A DNA stretch of 10,863 nt from Lamprocystis purpurea (GTDB lineage: Bacteria > Pseudomonadota > Gammaproteobacteria > Chromatiales > Chromatiaceae), in NCBI GenBank assembly GCA_020718945.1, contig DYRB01000064.1, positions 1-10,863 on the forward strand, in the 5' to 3' direction. Each line of letters starts with the position of its first letter. The stretch's first letter is position 1. This document shows positions 1 through 6,864 of this stretch, piece after piece. The translations under genes and the position numbers were made by a program. The notes beneath the pieces were generated by a model that ran no database searches, was not told where the DNA came from, and was given only the letters and a program-made list of their open reading frames with translations.

Positions 1-52
1 CCCGCCACTTCAGTGACTTGGCCATCCCCAACAGCTAATGCAGACAGAGCCA

Positions 53-89
53 ATAAAAACGGGGCAGGCCCGCCAGGGTCTGCCCCGTT
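53..89 (-). terminator. Intrinsic terminator of the phosphoribulokinase gene
   Basis: A perfect 10-bp inverted repeat (58-67 with 80-89, arms AACGGGGCAG and CTGCCCCGTT) can be extended by three inner pairs after one mismatch. Read on the minus strand, it is followed by a run of five T (complement of 55-59). Stem plus U-tract, starting about 23 bp past the stop codon, is the classic rho-independent layout and matches the direction of the kinase gene. Confidence 0.85.
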
Positions 90-112
90 CGGGGCGGTCA
101 GTGTGCGCCGAA

Positions 113-1012
113 TCAGGCCCGCCGGGCGGCCATCATGCGGGTGATGATGGGCTCAAGGATGATCTCCATGGCCATCCCCATCTTGCCGCCGGGCACCACC
201 ATGGTATTGCGCCGGGACATGAAGGAGTCGTGGATCATGCCCAGCAGATAGGGGAAGGTGATGTCGAGTCTCTCCAGCTTCTGCGGGTCCTTGAAGCGGA
301 TGATGACGAAGCTCTCGTCCGGGGTCGGGATATCGCGGGCGATGAAGGGGTTGGAGGTGTCCACCGTCGGCACGCGCTGGAAGTTGATGTCGGTCAGGGA
401 GAACTGCGGCGTGATGTACTTGATGTAATCGGGCATGCGCCGCATGATGATGTCCACGATCGCCTCGGCGGAATAGCCCCGCTCCAGGTTGTCGCGGTGG
501 ATCTTCTGGATCCACTCCAGATTGACGATGGGCACCACGCCCACGCCCAGGTCAACATGGCGGGCGACGTTGTTCTCCTCGGTGATCACCAGGCCGTGCA
601 GACCCTCGTAGAAGAGCAGGTCGGTCCCCTCCGGGATCTCTTCCCAGGGGGTGAACTGGCCGGGCTCAAGATCGGTCCCCAGGCGGGCGTTGAGTTGCAG
701 GGCCTCCGAGTCGCTGTGGATGTAATAGCGCTTCTTACCGCCACCGGTCTCGCCGTAGGTCTGGAACAGCCCTTCGAGCTGATCGAAGACGTTGGCCTCG
801 GGGCCGAAATGGCTCAGGCTGCGGTGCTCGGTGGCGGCCTTGGCGGTCTCGACCTTCATGGCGGCGCGGTCGAAGCGGTGGAAGCTGTCGCCCTCGATGA
901 CCGCGGCCTTGATACCGTCTCGGTAGAAGATGTGCTCGAAGGCGCGCTTGACGGTAGTGGTGCCCGCCCCGGAGGACCCGGTGACGGCTATGACTGGATG
1001 CTTCTTGGACAT
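113..1012 (-). CDS. prkB: Phosphoribulokinase (proteobacterial type)
   Basis: The 299-residue product phosphorylates ribulose 5-phosphate with ATP to give ribulose 1,5-bisphosphate, the Rubisco substrate in the Calvin cycle, in the cytoplasm. The P-loop GSSGAGTTT lies at residues 12-20. The catalytic-site segment EGDSFHRFDR (40-49) places an Asp at 42, as in Rhodobacter PRK. YEGLHG (135-140), the HRD motif (172-174) and the paired Arg 191-192 match substrate or allosteric positions known from the Rhodobacter enzyme (alignment from memory). The length fits the roughly 290-residue bacterial family. The ATG start has GGGAGA just upstream. No other Calvin genes lie in the window, so it appears to be monocistronic, with a terminator directly downstream and a divergent sensor kinase upstream. 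The family symbol cbbP would serve equally well. Confidence 0.97.
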   Translation of the reverse strand: MSKKHPVIAVTGSSGAGTTTVKRAFEHIFYRDGIKAAVIEGDSFHRFDRAAMKVETAKAATEHRSLSHFGPEANVFDQLEGLFQTYGETGGGKKRYYIHSDSEALQLNARLGTDLEPGQFTPWEEIPEGTDLLFYEGLHGLVITEENNVARHVDLGVGVVPIVNLEWIQKIHRDNLERGYSAEAIVDIIMRRMPDYIKYITPQFSLTDINFQRVPTVDTSNPFIARDIPTPDESFVIIRFKDPQKLERLDITFPYLLGMIHDSFMSRRNTMVVPGGKMGMAMEIILEPIITRMMAARRA

Positions 1013-1139
1013 GGGGTCTCTCCCGTTATCTGTGTTCTTGGTCGTGTCGCAGGCCGCTGCCGACGACGGGCCCCTGAGGACCCGCCCGTCCCGTCCCGGC
1101 CCGCGGCGGCCGTCGCGTTGCGTTACTGGCGGTAGGCTC

Positions 1140-1185
1140 CCACCGGGACCTGTTCAAGCGGCGACTAATATATCACGAACCCACA
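1140..1185. promoter_or_regulatory. AT-rich patch in the divergent intergenic region, candidate promoter
   Basis: The 249-bp gap between the divergent phosphoribulokinase and sensor kinase genes is GC-rich except for CTAATATATCAC around 1165-1176. This patch could supply a -10 element for either strand (TATATT on minus, TAATAT on plus). It lies within a spaced GTTC...GAAC repeat. I see no convincing -35 box for either direction, so the strand and the exact start site are undecided. A regulator site (for example CbbR) is possible but not shown. Confidence 0.3.
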
Positions 1186-1261
1186 GCACCCGGACCCGCT
1201 CAGGCTTGGCATCACAGGACCAGGCGGGTCGCGGGGTTGTCCCGGATGCGGAGACGGCACT

Positions 1262-3421
1262 ATGACCCTGAACCTGCACATTCGCCCCGAGCTGCGCCGC
1301 AGCCCGGAGTTCCAGTCCGCCCTGGTGCGGCTGGGGATGTGGACCTTCAGCGCCTGCTACATCGGCCTGGGGATCGGCACCGACTACCTCAGCGTGGACC
1401 TGGGGAAGTTCGTCGCCCTGTTCTCGATCTACTTTGCGGCCTTCGGCGTTCTGCTATGGAGCGTGGTGCGCCGCCCCGACTGGGCGGCCCGTCGCTATGT
1501 GGCCCTGGTGCTGGACATCACCGCCACCAGCTTCGCCATCTTCCTCACCAGCCACGCCATCAGCCCCTTCTACCTCTTCTACATCTGGATCTTCATCTCC
1601 GCCGGGACGCGCTACGGGCGGACCCACCTGATCGTCGCCTCCGTCGCCTCGGTGGTTGCCTACAACGTGGTCCTGATCGCCCTCGACGAGTGGGGGCGGC
1701 ATACCTTCGAGGCGGCCTTCTTCCTGCTGCTCCTGGTGGCCCTGCCCTGGTACCAACACTCGTTGTTGCGCAAGGTCCAGGCGGCCCGCGCCGAGGCGGA
1801 GCGGGCCAACAAGGCCAAGGGCGACTTCCTGGCCAACATGACCCACGAACTGCGCACCCCTCTGACCGGGGTCATCGGCATGGCCCAACTGCTCCAGTCC
1901 ACCGAACTGACCGGGGAACAGCGCGACTATGTGGACGCCATCGACAACTCGGCCCAGGTCCTGGCGGGGATCATCGGCGACATCCTCGACTTCTCGAAAA
2001 TCGACGCCCACATGCTGGTCCTGGAATCGGTGCCCTTCGACCTGCGGGTCACCATCCAGGACGTGTGCGGGGTACTCGGCACCCAGGCCCTGGGCAAGGG
2101 GCTGGAACTGCTGATCCGCGTCGACCCGGCGGTCCCGGCCAAGGTCCTGGGCGACCCACTGCGGGTACGCCAGATCCTGTTCAACCTGGTGGGCAATGCC
2201 GTCAAATTCACCCACCAGGGCGGGGTCACGGTGCAGTTGGGCCCCTGGACCGGCCCCCTGCCGGCGGCCCAAGCGGGCCGCGGGCGCCGCCGTACCCCGG
2301 AGCCCGAGGCGCGGCCCCAGCTCCTGCTGGAGGTGCTGGACACCGGCATCGGCATACCCGCGGACAAGATCTCCCAGATCTTCGAGTCCTTCCGCCAGGC
2401 GGACGACTCCACCACCCGCCGCTACGGCGGGACCGGGCTCGGCACCTCCATAGCCCGCGACCTGGCCGGGCTCATGGGCGGGGAGATCGGCGTGGACAGC
2501 GAGGAGGGCCAGGGCAGCCACTTCTGGGTCCGCCTGCCGCTGGCCGCGGCCTCGGTCGCCGAGCCAATCCGGCCCGATCTGGCCCAGTCCCTAAGCGGGC
2601 GCAACATCGCCGTCTACGAGACCACCGCCGCCACCCGGGCCCTCATACGCGATGCCTGCCGCTACGGCGGCGGGGACTGCCGCTTCTTGGACGACATAGG
2701 CCAACTCGGGACCCTGGCCACCCAGGCCCCGGCCCCGGACCTGCTGATCCTGGCCGACTCGCCCCAGGGGGTGGACCTGGGCGGGGTCCTGACCCTGATG
2801 CGGCGGGTCTTCAGCCCCATGCCCCCCTGCCTGCTCCTGACCTACGCCGCCCGCCGGATCGGCTCCGGGGTGGAGGGCTACCGCACCCTGAGCAAGCCCT
2901 TCCTCACCCGGGACCTGACCGAGGCCATGGCCCGGGCCCTGGCCCTGGCCCCGGCAGCGGCCGGCGCCCTGGGGGCCCACCCCGCCCCCCCGCCAGCCGG
3001 GGCCATCGCCGCCACCCGCCCGGACGCCGGTCAGATCCGCATCCTGGTGGCCGAGGACAACGACATCGCCGCCAGGGTCATCACCACCTTGTTGCGCAAG
3101 CAAGGCTATGCGGTGGACCGGGTCGCCGACGGTGGGGCGGCCCTGGAGCTTGGCCAGGCGCAGCCCTTCGACCTGGCCATCATCGACCTGCGTATGCCAG
3201 TCCTGGACGGCATCGCCTTCACCCGCGCCTACCGAGCGGCGGAGGGCGGCCGGCACCTACCCATCGTCGCCCTCACCGCCAACGCCTCCGAAGACCTGGC
3301 CGTCGCCTGCCGCGAGGCCGGTATGGACGCCTTCCTCGCCAAGCCCGTCAAGCCCGCCGAGCTGGCCGAGGTCATAGCCCGGCTGGTTCCGACCCGGGGA
3401 GGGGTGGCCCTCGAAGCCTAG
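1262..3421 (+). CDS. RpfC-like membrane hybrid sensor histidine kinase/response regulator
   Basis: The 719-residue inner-membrane protein senses an unknown signal and autophosphorylates. Residues 24-163 hold five or six hydrophobic segments. The pattern SPFYLFYIWIF...GTRYG (101-119) resembles the input domain of RpfC, the DSF quorum-signal sensor. HisKA follows, with the phospho-accepting His195 in THELRTP. HATPase_c has the N-box (Asn308, Asn312), the G1 box DTGIGIP (360-366) and the G2 box GGTGLGTSIA (389-398); GLGT(T/S)IA is typical of RpfC relatives. A degenerate receiver-like region (about 446-560) keeps LLT and SKP but not a clean acidic pocket. A full receiver (592-712) has phospho-acceptor Asp642, LTAN and AKP. 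There is no C-terminal HPt domain, unlike RpfC, and no rpfF or rpfG nearby. GGAG sits 8 nt before the ATG. The TAG stop touches a MITE-like element. Confidence 0.93.
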   Translation: MTLNLHIRPELRRSPEFQSALVRLGMWTFSACYIGLGIGTDYLSVDLGKFVALFSIYFAAFGVLLWSVVRRPDWAARRYVALVLDITATSFAIFLTSHAISPFYLFYIWIFISAGTRYGRTHLIVASVASVVAYNVVLIALDEWGRHTFEAAFFLLLLVALPWYQHSLLRKVQAARAEAERANKAKGDFLANMTHELRTPLTGVIGMAQLLQSTELTGEQRDYVDAIDNSAQVLAGIIGDILDFSKIDAHMLVLESVPFDLRVTIQDVCGVLGTQALGKGLELLIRVDPAVPAKVLGDPLRVRQILFNLVGNAVKFTHQGGVTVQLGPWTGPLPAAQAGRGRRRTPEPEARPQLLLEVLDTGIGIPADKISQIFESFRQADDSTTRRYGGTGLGTSIARDLAGLMGGEIGVDSEEGQGSHFWVRLPLAAASVAEPIRPDLAQSLSGRNIAVYETTAATRALIRDACRYGGGDCRFLDDIGQLGTLATQAPAPDLLILADSPQGVDLGGVLTLMRRVFSPMPPCLLLTYAARRIGSGVEGYRTLSKPFLTRDLTEAMARALALAPAAAGALGAHPAPPPAGAIAATRPDAGQIRILVAEDNDIAARVITTLLRKQGYAVDRVADGGAALELGQAQPFDLAIIDLRMPVLDGIAFTRAYRAAEGGRHLPIVALTANASEDLAVACREAGMDAFLAKPVKPAELAEVIARLVPTRGGVALEA

Positions 3422-3423
3422 GA

Positions 3424-3579
3424 CCTAAGAAGAGCAGTTAAGCCGCAAATGAACGCAAATAGACGCAAATAAACAAGGACTTCGTGTCGGTCTCCGGTTC
3501 ACCCCGCGGGTGACCGTCGGACTCTGCACAACCTACTGACCCATTTGCGTGTATTTGCGGCCGAATTGCTCTTTCTAGG
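3424..3579 (+). repeat. MITE-like element, copy 1 (156 bp)
   Basis: The element is non-coding and has imperfect terminal inverted repeats of about 37 bp. The left end starts CCTAAGAAGAGCAGTT, and the reverse complement of the right end starts CCTAGAAAGAGCAATT. Both ends then carry CGCAAAT motifs repeated every 10 bp, three at the left and two at the right. An inner hairpin lies at 3496-3515. The flanking 5-mers are TAGGA (3419-3423) and TAGAA (3580-3584), consistent with a slightly decayed 5-bp target duplication that includes the stop codon of the upstream kinase. A related copy lies inverted at 4637-4801; the first 50 bp differ at only four positions. No transposase is encoded, so any mobility would depend on an enzyme elsewhere. 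Confidence 0.8.
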
Positions 3580-3658
3580 TAGAAGCCTGTCGGCGTCCGG
3601 TAAGGTCCGGGCTGCCGCGCCCCAGGGCGGGACGGTCGTCGCCGACTGCCCCGAGCGG

Positions 3659-3973
3659 CTAGGGCAGATCGGGCCCCGGCTGGGACCCTGGGGCGGACGG
3701 CCCGGCCCTGCGCCCCTCCCCATCCGGGGTCCTGGCGGGGGCGAAGCCGAGGGTGCAGTGGCAACGCCCCTGGTCACCGAACAGACGGGCCCGGGCCGTC
3801 TCGCAATCCGCCACCCGAGAGAAGGGGCCAATGGTGGTGGCCGGGGTCTCGTCGGCGGCAGGGGCCTGGGGCGGGTGTATGTGGCAAGTGGAGCGAGGGG
3901 CGGCCGTCGCTGGCGCTGCCGACAGATGCAGGGCCAGAACCAGGCCGGGGATATACCAGGCACCTGGCTTCAT
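3659..3973 (-). CDS. Small secreted Cys-containing protein of a zinc-uptake cluster (ZrgE position)
   Basis: I do not recognise a named domain in this 104-residue product. It begins with a clear signal peptide (hydrophobic 8-20, likely cleavage near Ala25), so the mature part should be periplasmic. That part carries CHIH (30-33), Cys57 in FSRVADC, and CHC (71-73), which could bind metal or form disulfides. The C-terminal 30 residues are rich in Pro and Gly and look disordered. Its ATG overlaps the TGA of the DUF3299 gene (ATGA), so the two are probably translationally coupled. It is the last gene of the run. In Vibrio, a short hypothetical gene closes the zrg zinc locus after a DUF3299 gene, which suggests a similar accessory role; this is inference from position. 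Confidence 0.72.
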   Translation of the reverse strand: MKPGAWYIPGLVLALHLSAAPATAAPRSTCHIHPPQAPAADETPATTIGPFSRVADCETARARLFGDQGRCHCTLGFAPARTPDGEGRRAGPSAPGSQPGPDLP

Positions 3974-4596
3974 TGGGGAGCCACTTCCCCCTCGTAGGGC
4001 TCCACCCGCACGGCGTCGATACGGTAGCCGGCCGCGCCCAGTTCGCTCTCCAGGGGATCGACCTTGAGGGTCCCGCTCACCCAGACGGTGTCGAACAGCC
4101 CGCCCCGATACTCACCGCCCTTGGGGGTGACCACATGGACGGTCTGATTGGGCGGGGGCGGCGGGACATGGATGCAGGCCCCGTAATAGGGCACCAGCAG
4201 GAATTCGGCCACCGATTCCGCGTCAGCCTCCAGGGGCACCACGAAGCCGGGGAGGCGGATGCGCTTGCCGTCCAGCCCAGGGACCACCGGGGCCTCCTTC
4301 CACAGGGCCTGGAGCTTGGCCATCAGTTCCCCGGCGCGGGGGTCATCGTCGGACAGGTCGTCCGCTTTGAAGTCGGCCATGAGCTTGTCCGGGCGCCAGT
4401 CCGGCGGAATCAGCTCCTCCCAGTCGAGTTCTGGCCAATCGCTTTCCGAGTAGTTGCCATCGGTCCCCGGCGCAGCGGCCAGTTCCGCCGGGCTAAGGCC
4501 GGCGGTCGGCCCGTTCTTGGGGTCCGGTGCCTCCTCGGCGCAGGCGGCCAGGAGGGCGAGCATCGACAGGGCAGCAAGCCTGGGCAGGCGTCTCAT
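3970..4596 (-). CDS. DUF3299 lipoprotein, zinc-cluster accessory (ZrgD-like)
   Basis: The 208-residue lipoprotein has a signal peptide ending in the lipobox LAAC, so Cys19 should be lipidated. The next residue is Ala, not Asp, which predicts sorting to the outer membrane. The DUF3299 hallmark lies at 110-150: GKRIRLPGFVVPLE, then LVPYYGACIHVPPPPPN, with Cys141 and His143 as possible metal ligands. The molecular role of DUF3299 is not established; such genes commonly sit beside FtsX/MacB-type ABC transporters, as here. The start at 4596 gives a normal basic n-region (MRRLPR). An ATG 15 bp upstream (4611) is possible but would add acidic DPDP, and neither start has a good ribosome-binding site. 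A MITE-like element separates it from the permease gene, and it overlaps the next gene by four bases. Confidence 0.88.
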   Translation of the reverse strand: MRRLPRLAALSMLALLAACAEEAPDPKNGPTAGLSPAELAAAPGTDGNYSESDWPELDWEELIPPDWRPDKLMADFKADDLSDDDPRAGELMAKLQALWKEAPVVPGLDGKRIRLPGFVVPLEADAESVAEFLLVPYYGACIHVPPPPPNQTVHVVTPKGGEYRGGLFDTVWVSGTLKVDPLESELGAAGYRIDAVRVEPYEGEVAPQ

Positions 4597-4636
4597 GGGG
4601 TCTGGGTCCATTGGTTTGGAAGCGGTTGGCTATGAT

Positions 4637-4801
4637 CCTGGAAAGACCAATTCGTCCGCAAATTACGCAAATTTGCGCAAATGGGTCGGTCAGTTAGGCA
4701 GAGTCCGCAAGTCGCCCGCAGGGTGAACCGGAGACCGATACTAAGTCTCTGTTTATTTGCGTCCATTTGCGTTCATTTGCGGCTCAACTTCTTTTCTTAG
4801 G
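4637..4801 (-). repeat. MITE-like element, copy 2 (165 bp, inverted)
   Basis: Its minus strand aligns with copy 1 over the full length, including the shared core TCGGTCTCCGGTTCACCC. The ends are CCTGGAAAGA (4637 side) and TTTTCTTAGG (4801 side), again near-inverted, with CGCAAAT arrays inside each end. The element is bordered exactly by the perfect 5-bp direct repeat ATGAT (4632-4636 and 4802-4806), which looks like a target-site duplication from transposition. It lies between the permease gene (56 bp away) and the DUF3299 gene (40 bp from the chosen ATG), so it splits the expected operon and forms the leader of the last two genes. Confidence 0.82.
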
Positions 4802-4857
4802 ATGATAAAGGCCCGAGGCGGCGGGACGTGCGGCGGCCTGCGCACCAGCGCCCCCCG

Positions 4858-6117
4858 TCACACCCGCGGCGATAGGCCGTCCGCCAGGGAGAGGCGGTAG
4901 GCCCGGTAGGCGGGGACGGCGCCGATCAGACAGCCGGCCAGGGACACGACCCCGAGCAGGGCCACCTCGTGGCCGGACAGGCCGCCGATGCCGAGGTGGA
5001 TACCCCAGTGGGCCTCCACCAGGGGCCGGCCCAGGGCCAGCGCCAGGTACAGGAGCCCCAGGCCCAGGGCCACGCCGAGCAGGGTCAGAAAGGCGGCCTC
5101 GCCCATGATCAGGGCGAAGACCTGGGCGGGCCCGGCCCCCACGGAGCGCAGTATGGCCAGCTCCCGGCGCCGCTCGTTCAGCCCCGTCAGCAGGGCCGTC
5201 AGCATACCGAACAGCCCCACCACCACCACGCAGGCGGACACCACCAGCAGGGCCCCCTCGGCCACACCGACCAGGCCCCAGAGCTCCGCCAGGGCCACCC
5301 CTGGCAGGATGGCGGTGAGGGGCTCGGCGCTGTAGTCGTTGACGAAACGCTGGACCTGGAAGGTGGCGACCTTGGATCTGAGCCCGACCAGGGCCGCGGT
5401 GACCGCCTTGGGGGTAAGTTCCATGCTCCGGGCGGCCTGGGCAGAGATCGTGTGGCCCGGCACCTGGGCCCCGCCCTGCCAGTCGATGTGGATGGCCTCG
5501 ATGGCCTCCAGGCTCACATGCACGGTACGGTCCACCGGGGTCCCAGTGGGGGCCAGGATGCCGGCGACCCGAAACGGCTTGTCGTCGTGGCGGGCGAAGG
5601 CCACATCCCCGGCCCCATGCGCGACCACGATGGCGTCGCCGAGCCTGTATCCAAGTTTCTGGGCCACCTGCGACCCCAGCACAGCATCGTAGAGGTCCAC
5701 GAAGGGGCCGCCCTGGGCGAAGGTCAGGCCCCGGCCCCGGGCGTAGCGGTAGCGCTGGAAGAACTCGGCGCTGGTCCCCAGGACCCGGAAGCCGCGGTGG
5801 GAGTCGCCCAGGGACAGGGGCACCACCCAGGCGACCTTGGGGTGGGCGGCGATGTCCTGAAGGCTCTGCCAGGACAGGTTGTTGGTAGGGGAGCCGATGC
5901 GGAAGACGGCGTAGAGCAGGAGCTGCACGGCCCCGCTGCGGGCCCCGACGATGAGGTCGGTCCCGGAGATGGTGTTGGCAAAGCTGGCCCGGGTCTCGGT
6001 GCGCACCCGCTCCACGCCGACCAACAGGGCCACGCTGAGTGCGATGGAGGCCAGGGTCAGGGCGGCGGTGAAGCGCCGATTGCGCAGGCTCTTCCAGGCC
6101 AGCCCCAGGATGGCCAT
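4858..6117 (-). CDS. ABC transporter permease, FtsX/MacB type (ZrgC-like)
   Basis: The 419-residue inner-membrane protein has the FtsX/MacB/LolC plan. TM1 lies at about 17-34, a large periplasmic domain at about 35-280, then TM2 (about 283-311), TM3 (about 334-362) and TM4 (about 383-402). ERRRELAILRSVGA (315-328) is the cytoplasmic loop motif that contacts the ATPase in this family. Such permeases transmit ATP-driven motion to the periplasm and mostly handle lipoproteins, peptides or outer-membrane partners rather than passing ions through a channel. The gene starts three bases after the ATPase stop, with a G-rich stretch as Shine-Dalgarno sequence. Its partner is therefore the upstream ATPase, and the zinc neighbours suggest a role in periplasmic or outer-membrane zinc acquisition; the actual substrate is unknown. 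Confidence 0.92.
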   Translation of the reverse strand: MAILGLAWKSLRNRRFTAALTLASIALSVALLVGVERVRTETRASFANTISGTDLIVGARSGAVQLLLYAVFRIGSPTNNLSWQSLQDIAAHPKVAWVVPLSLGDSHRGFRVLGTSAEFFQRYRYARGRGLTFAQGGPFVDLYDAVLGSQVAQKLGYRLGDAIVVAHGAGDVAFARHDDKPFRVAGILAPTGTPVDRTVHVSLEAIEAIHIDWQGGAQVPGHTISAQAARSMELTPKAVTAALVGLRSKVATFQVQRFVNDYSAEPLTAILPGVALAELWGLVGVAEGALLVVSACVVVVGLFGMLTALLTGLNERRRELAILRSVGAGPAQVFALIMGEAAFLTLLGVALGLGLLYLALALGRPLVEAHWGIHLGIGGLSGHEVALLGVVSLAGCLIGAVPAYRAYRLSLADGLSPRV

Positions 6118-6120
6118 GGC

Positions 6121-6864
6121 TCAGCCCCCCCGACGCCCGGCCCCATTGACCTCGGCCAGGCGGATGGTGCGGTCGAACAGGGGCTCCAGGGCCGCGTCGT
6201 GGCTGACGAAGACCAGGGTGGAGCGGGCCTGGCGGCACTCCTCGAACAGCAGCCGGACGAAGGCCTCCCGGCGGTCGGCGTCCAGGGCTGAGGTCGGCTC
6301 GTCGGCGATCAGGAGCCCCGGGGCGCCGAACAGGGCGCGGGCCGCGGCCACCCGCTGCTGCTGCCCGACGCTCAGGTCCGTGACCGGGCGGTGCAGCAGG
6401 TCCGCATCGGCCAGGTCCAGGTCGGTCAGGAGGCGCAGGGCCTCCGCCCCCAGGGTGCCGGAGCGGGCCAGGGCCCGGGCCCGGCGACCGGCGGAGAAGC
6501 GCGCAGGCAGGACCACGTTCTCCACCACGGACAGGTAGGGGATCAGATTGAACATCTGGAATATGTAGCCAACCTGGTCGGCACGGAAGCGGTCCCGCTG
6601 GGGCCCGTTCAGGTCCCCCAGGGCCTGGCCCAGGACCCGCAGTTCACCGCCCGCGGGCCGGGCGACCCCGGCCAGGAGGCTCAACAGGGTGCTCTTGCCG
6701 CTGCCGCTCGGGCCCTCGATGAAGACCCGCTCCCCGGCGGCCACGTCCAGGGCGTCCAGGGCCAGGACCACCGGGCCCCGGGGCGACCAGCGGAAGGCCA
6801 GATCGCGGATGCGGATGACCGCTTCCGCATCCGGCTCCAAGGTGGCCGCGACGCCTGGGTTCAA
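6121..6864 (-). CDS. ABC transporter ATP-binding protein, MacB/LolD type (ZrgB-like)
   Basis: The 247-residue cytoplasmic ATPase powers the permease encoded next. Using the proposed start, Walker A GPSGSGKST is at 51-59, the Q-loop Gln at 103 (YIFQMFNLIPYLSVVENV, typical of the LolD/MacB branch), the signature at 164-168, Walker B with ADEPTSALD at 187-195, and the switch His at 222. The signature reads LSVGQ instead of the usual LSGGQ, a Val for the first Gly. No ATG lies in frame ahead of the conserved core. The reading frame stays open to 6978, but that part overlaps zur. I chose the TTG at 6864, which overlaps the zur stop as TTGA, implying translational coupling; a TTG at 6840 is an alternative. 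Confidence 0.9.
   Translation of the reverse strand: MNPGVAATLEPDAEAVIRIRDLAFRWSPRGPVVLALDALDVAAGERVFIEGPSGSGKSTLLSLLAGVARPAGGELRVLGQALGDLNGPQRDRFRADQVGYIFQMFNLIPYLSVVENVVLPARFSAGRRARALARSGTLGAEALRLLTDLDLADADLLHRPVTDLSVGQQQRVAAARALFGAPGLLIADEPTSALDADRREAFVRLLFEECRQARSTLVFVSHDAALEPLFDRTIRLAEVNGAGRRGG

Noticed and set aside
38..1135. Long plus-strand open frame opposite phosphoribulokinase
   Set aside because: Its translation is Gly/His/Val-rich without any family motif, and it lies antisense to a highly conserved enzyme. It is a high-GC codon shadow.
1129..1144. GGTAGGCTCCCACC-like small hairpin upstream of phosphoribulokinase, possibly another REP
   Set aside because: It shares only GTGGGAGC with the REP at 7463-7484 and lacks the second palindrome arm; likely chance in GC-rich DNA.
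1237..3441. 734-codon plus-strand frame over the sensor kinase
   Set aside because: The translation is a Pro/Arg/Gly-rich shadow. The overlapping frame starting at 1262 carries all kinase motifs and a ribosome-binding site.
3437..3579. CRISPR-like interpretation of the CGCAAAT repeats
   Set aside because: Units are about 7 bp at 10-bp spacing with no spacers of typical length, and the whole block recurs as an element with inverted ends.
3545..3997. Plus-strand frame starting within MITE copy 1
   Set aside because: No ribosome-binding site or motif, and it is antisense to the small secreted protein, whose ATGA coupling supports the minus strand.
4784..6238. 484-codon minus-strand frame over the permease
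   Set aside because: Low-complexity Pro/Arg/Gly translation in the wrong frame; the permease frame has four membrane segments and the family motif.
4969..6291. 440-codon plus-strand frame opposite the ABC genes
   Set aside because: Antisense to the permease and ATPase, composition Gly/Gln/His-rich, no recognisable motif or start signal.
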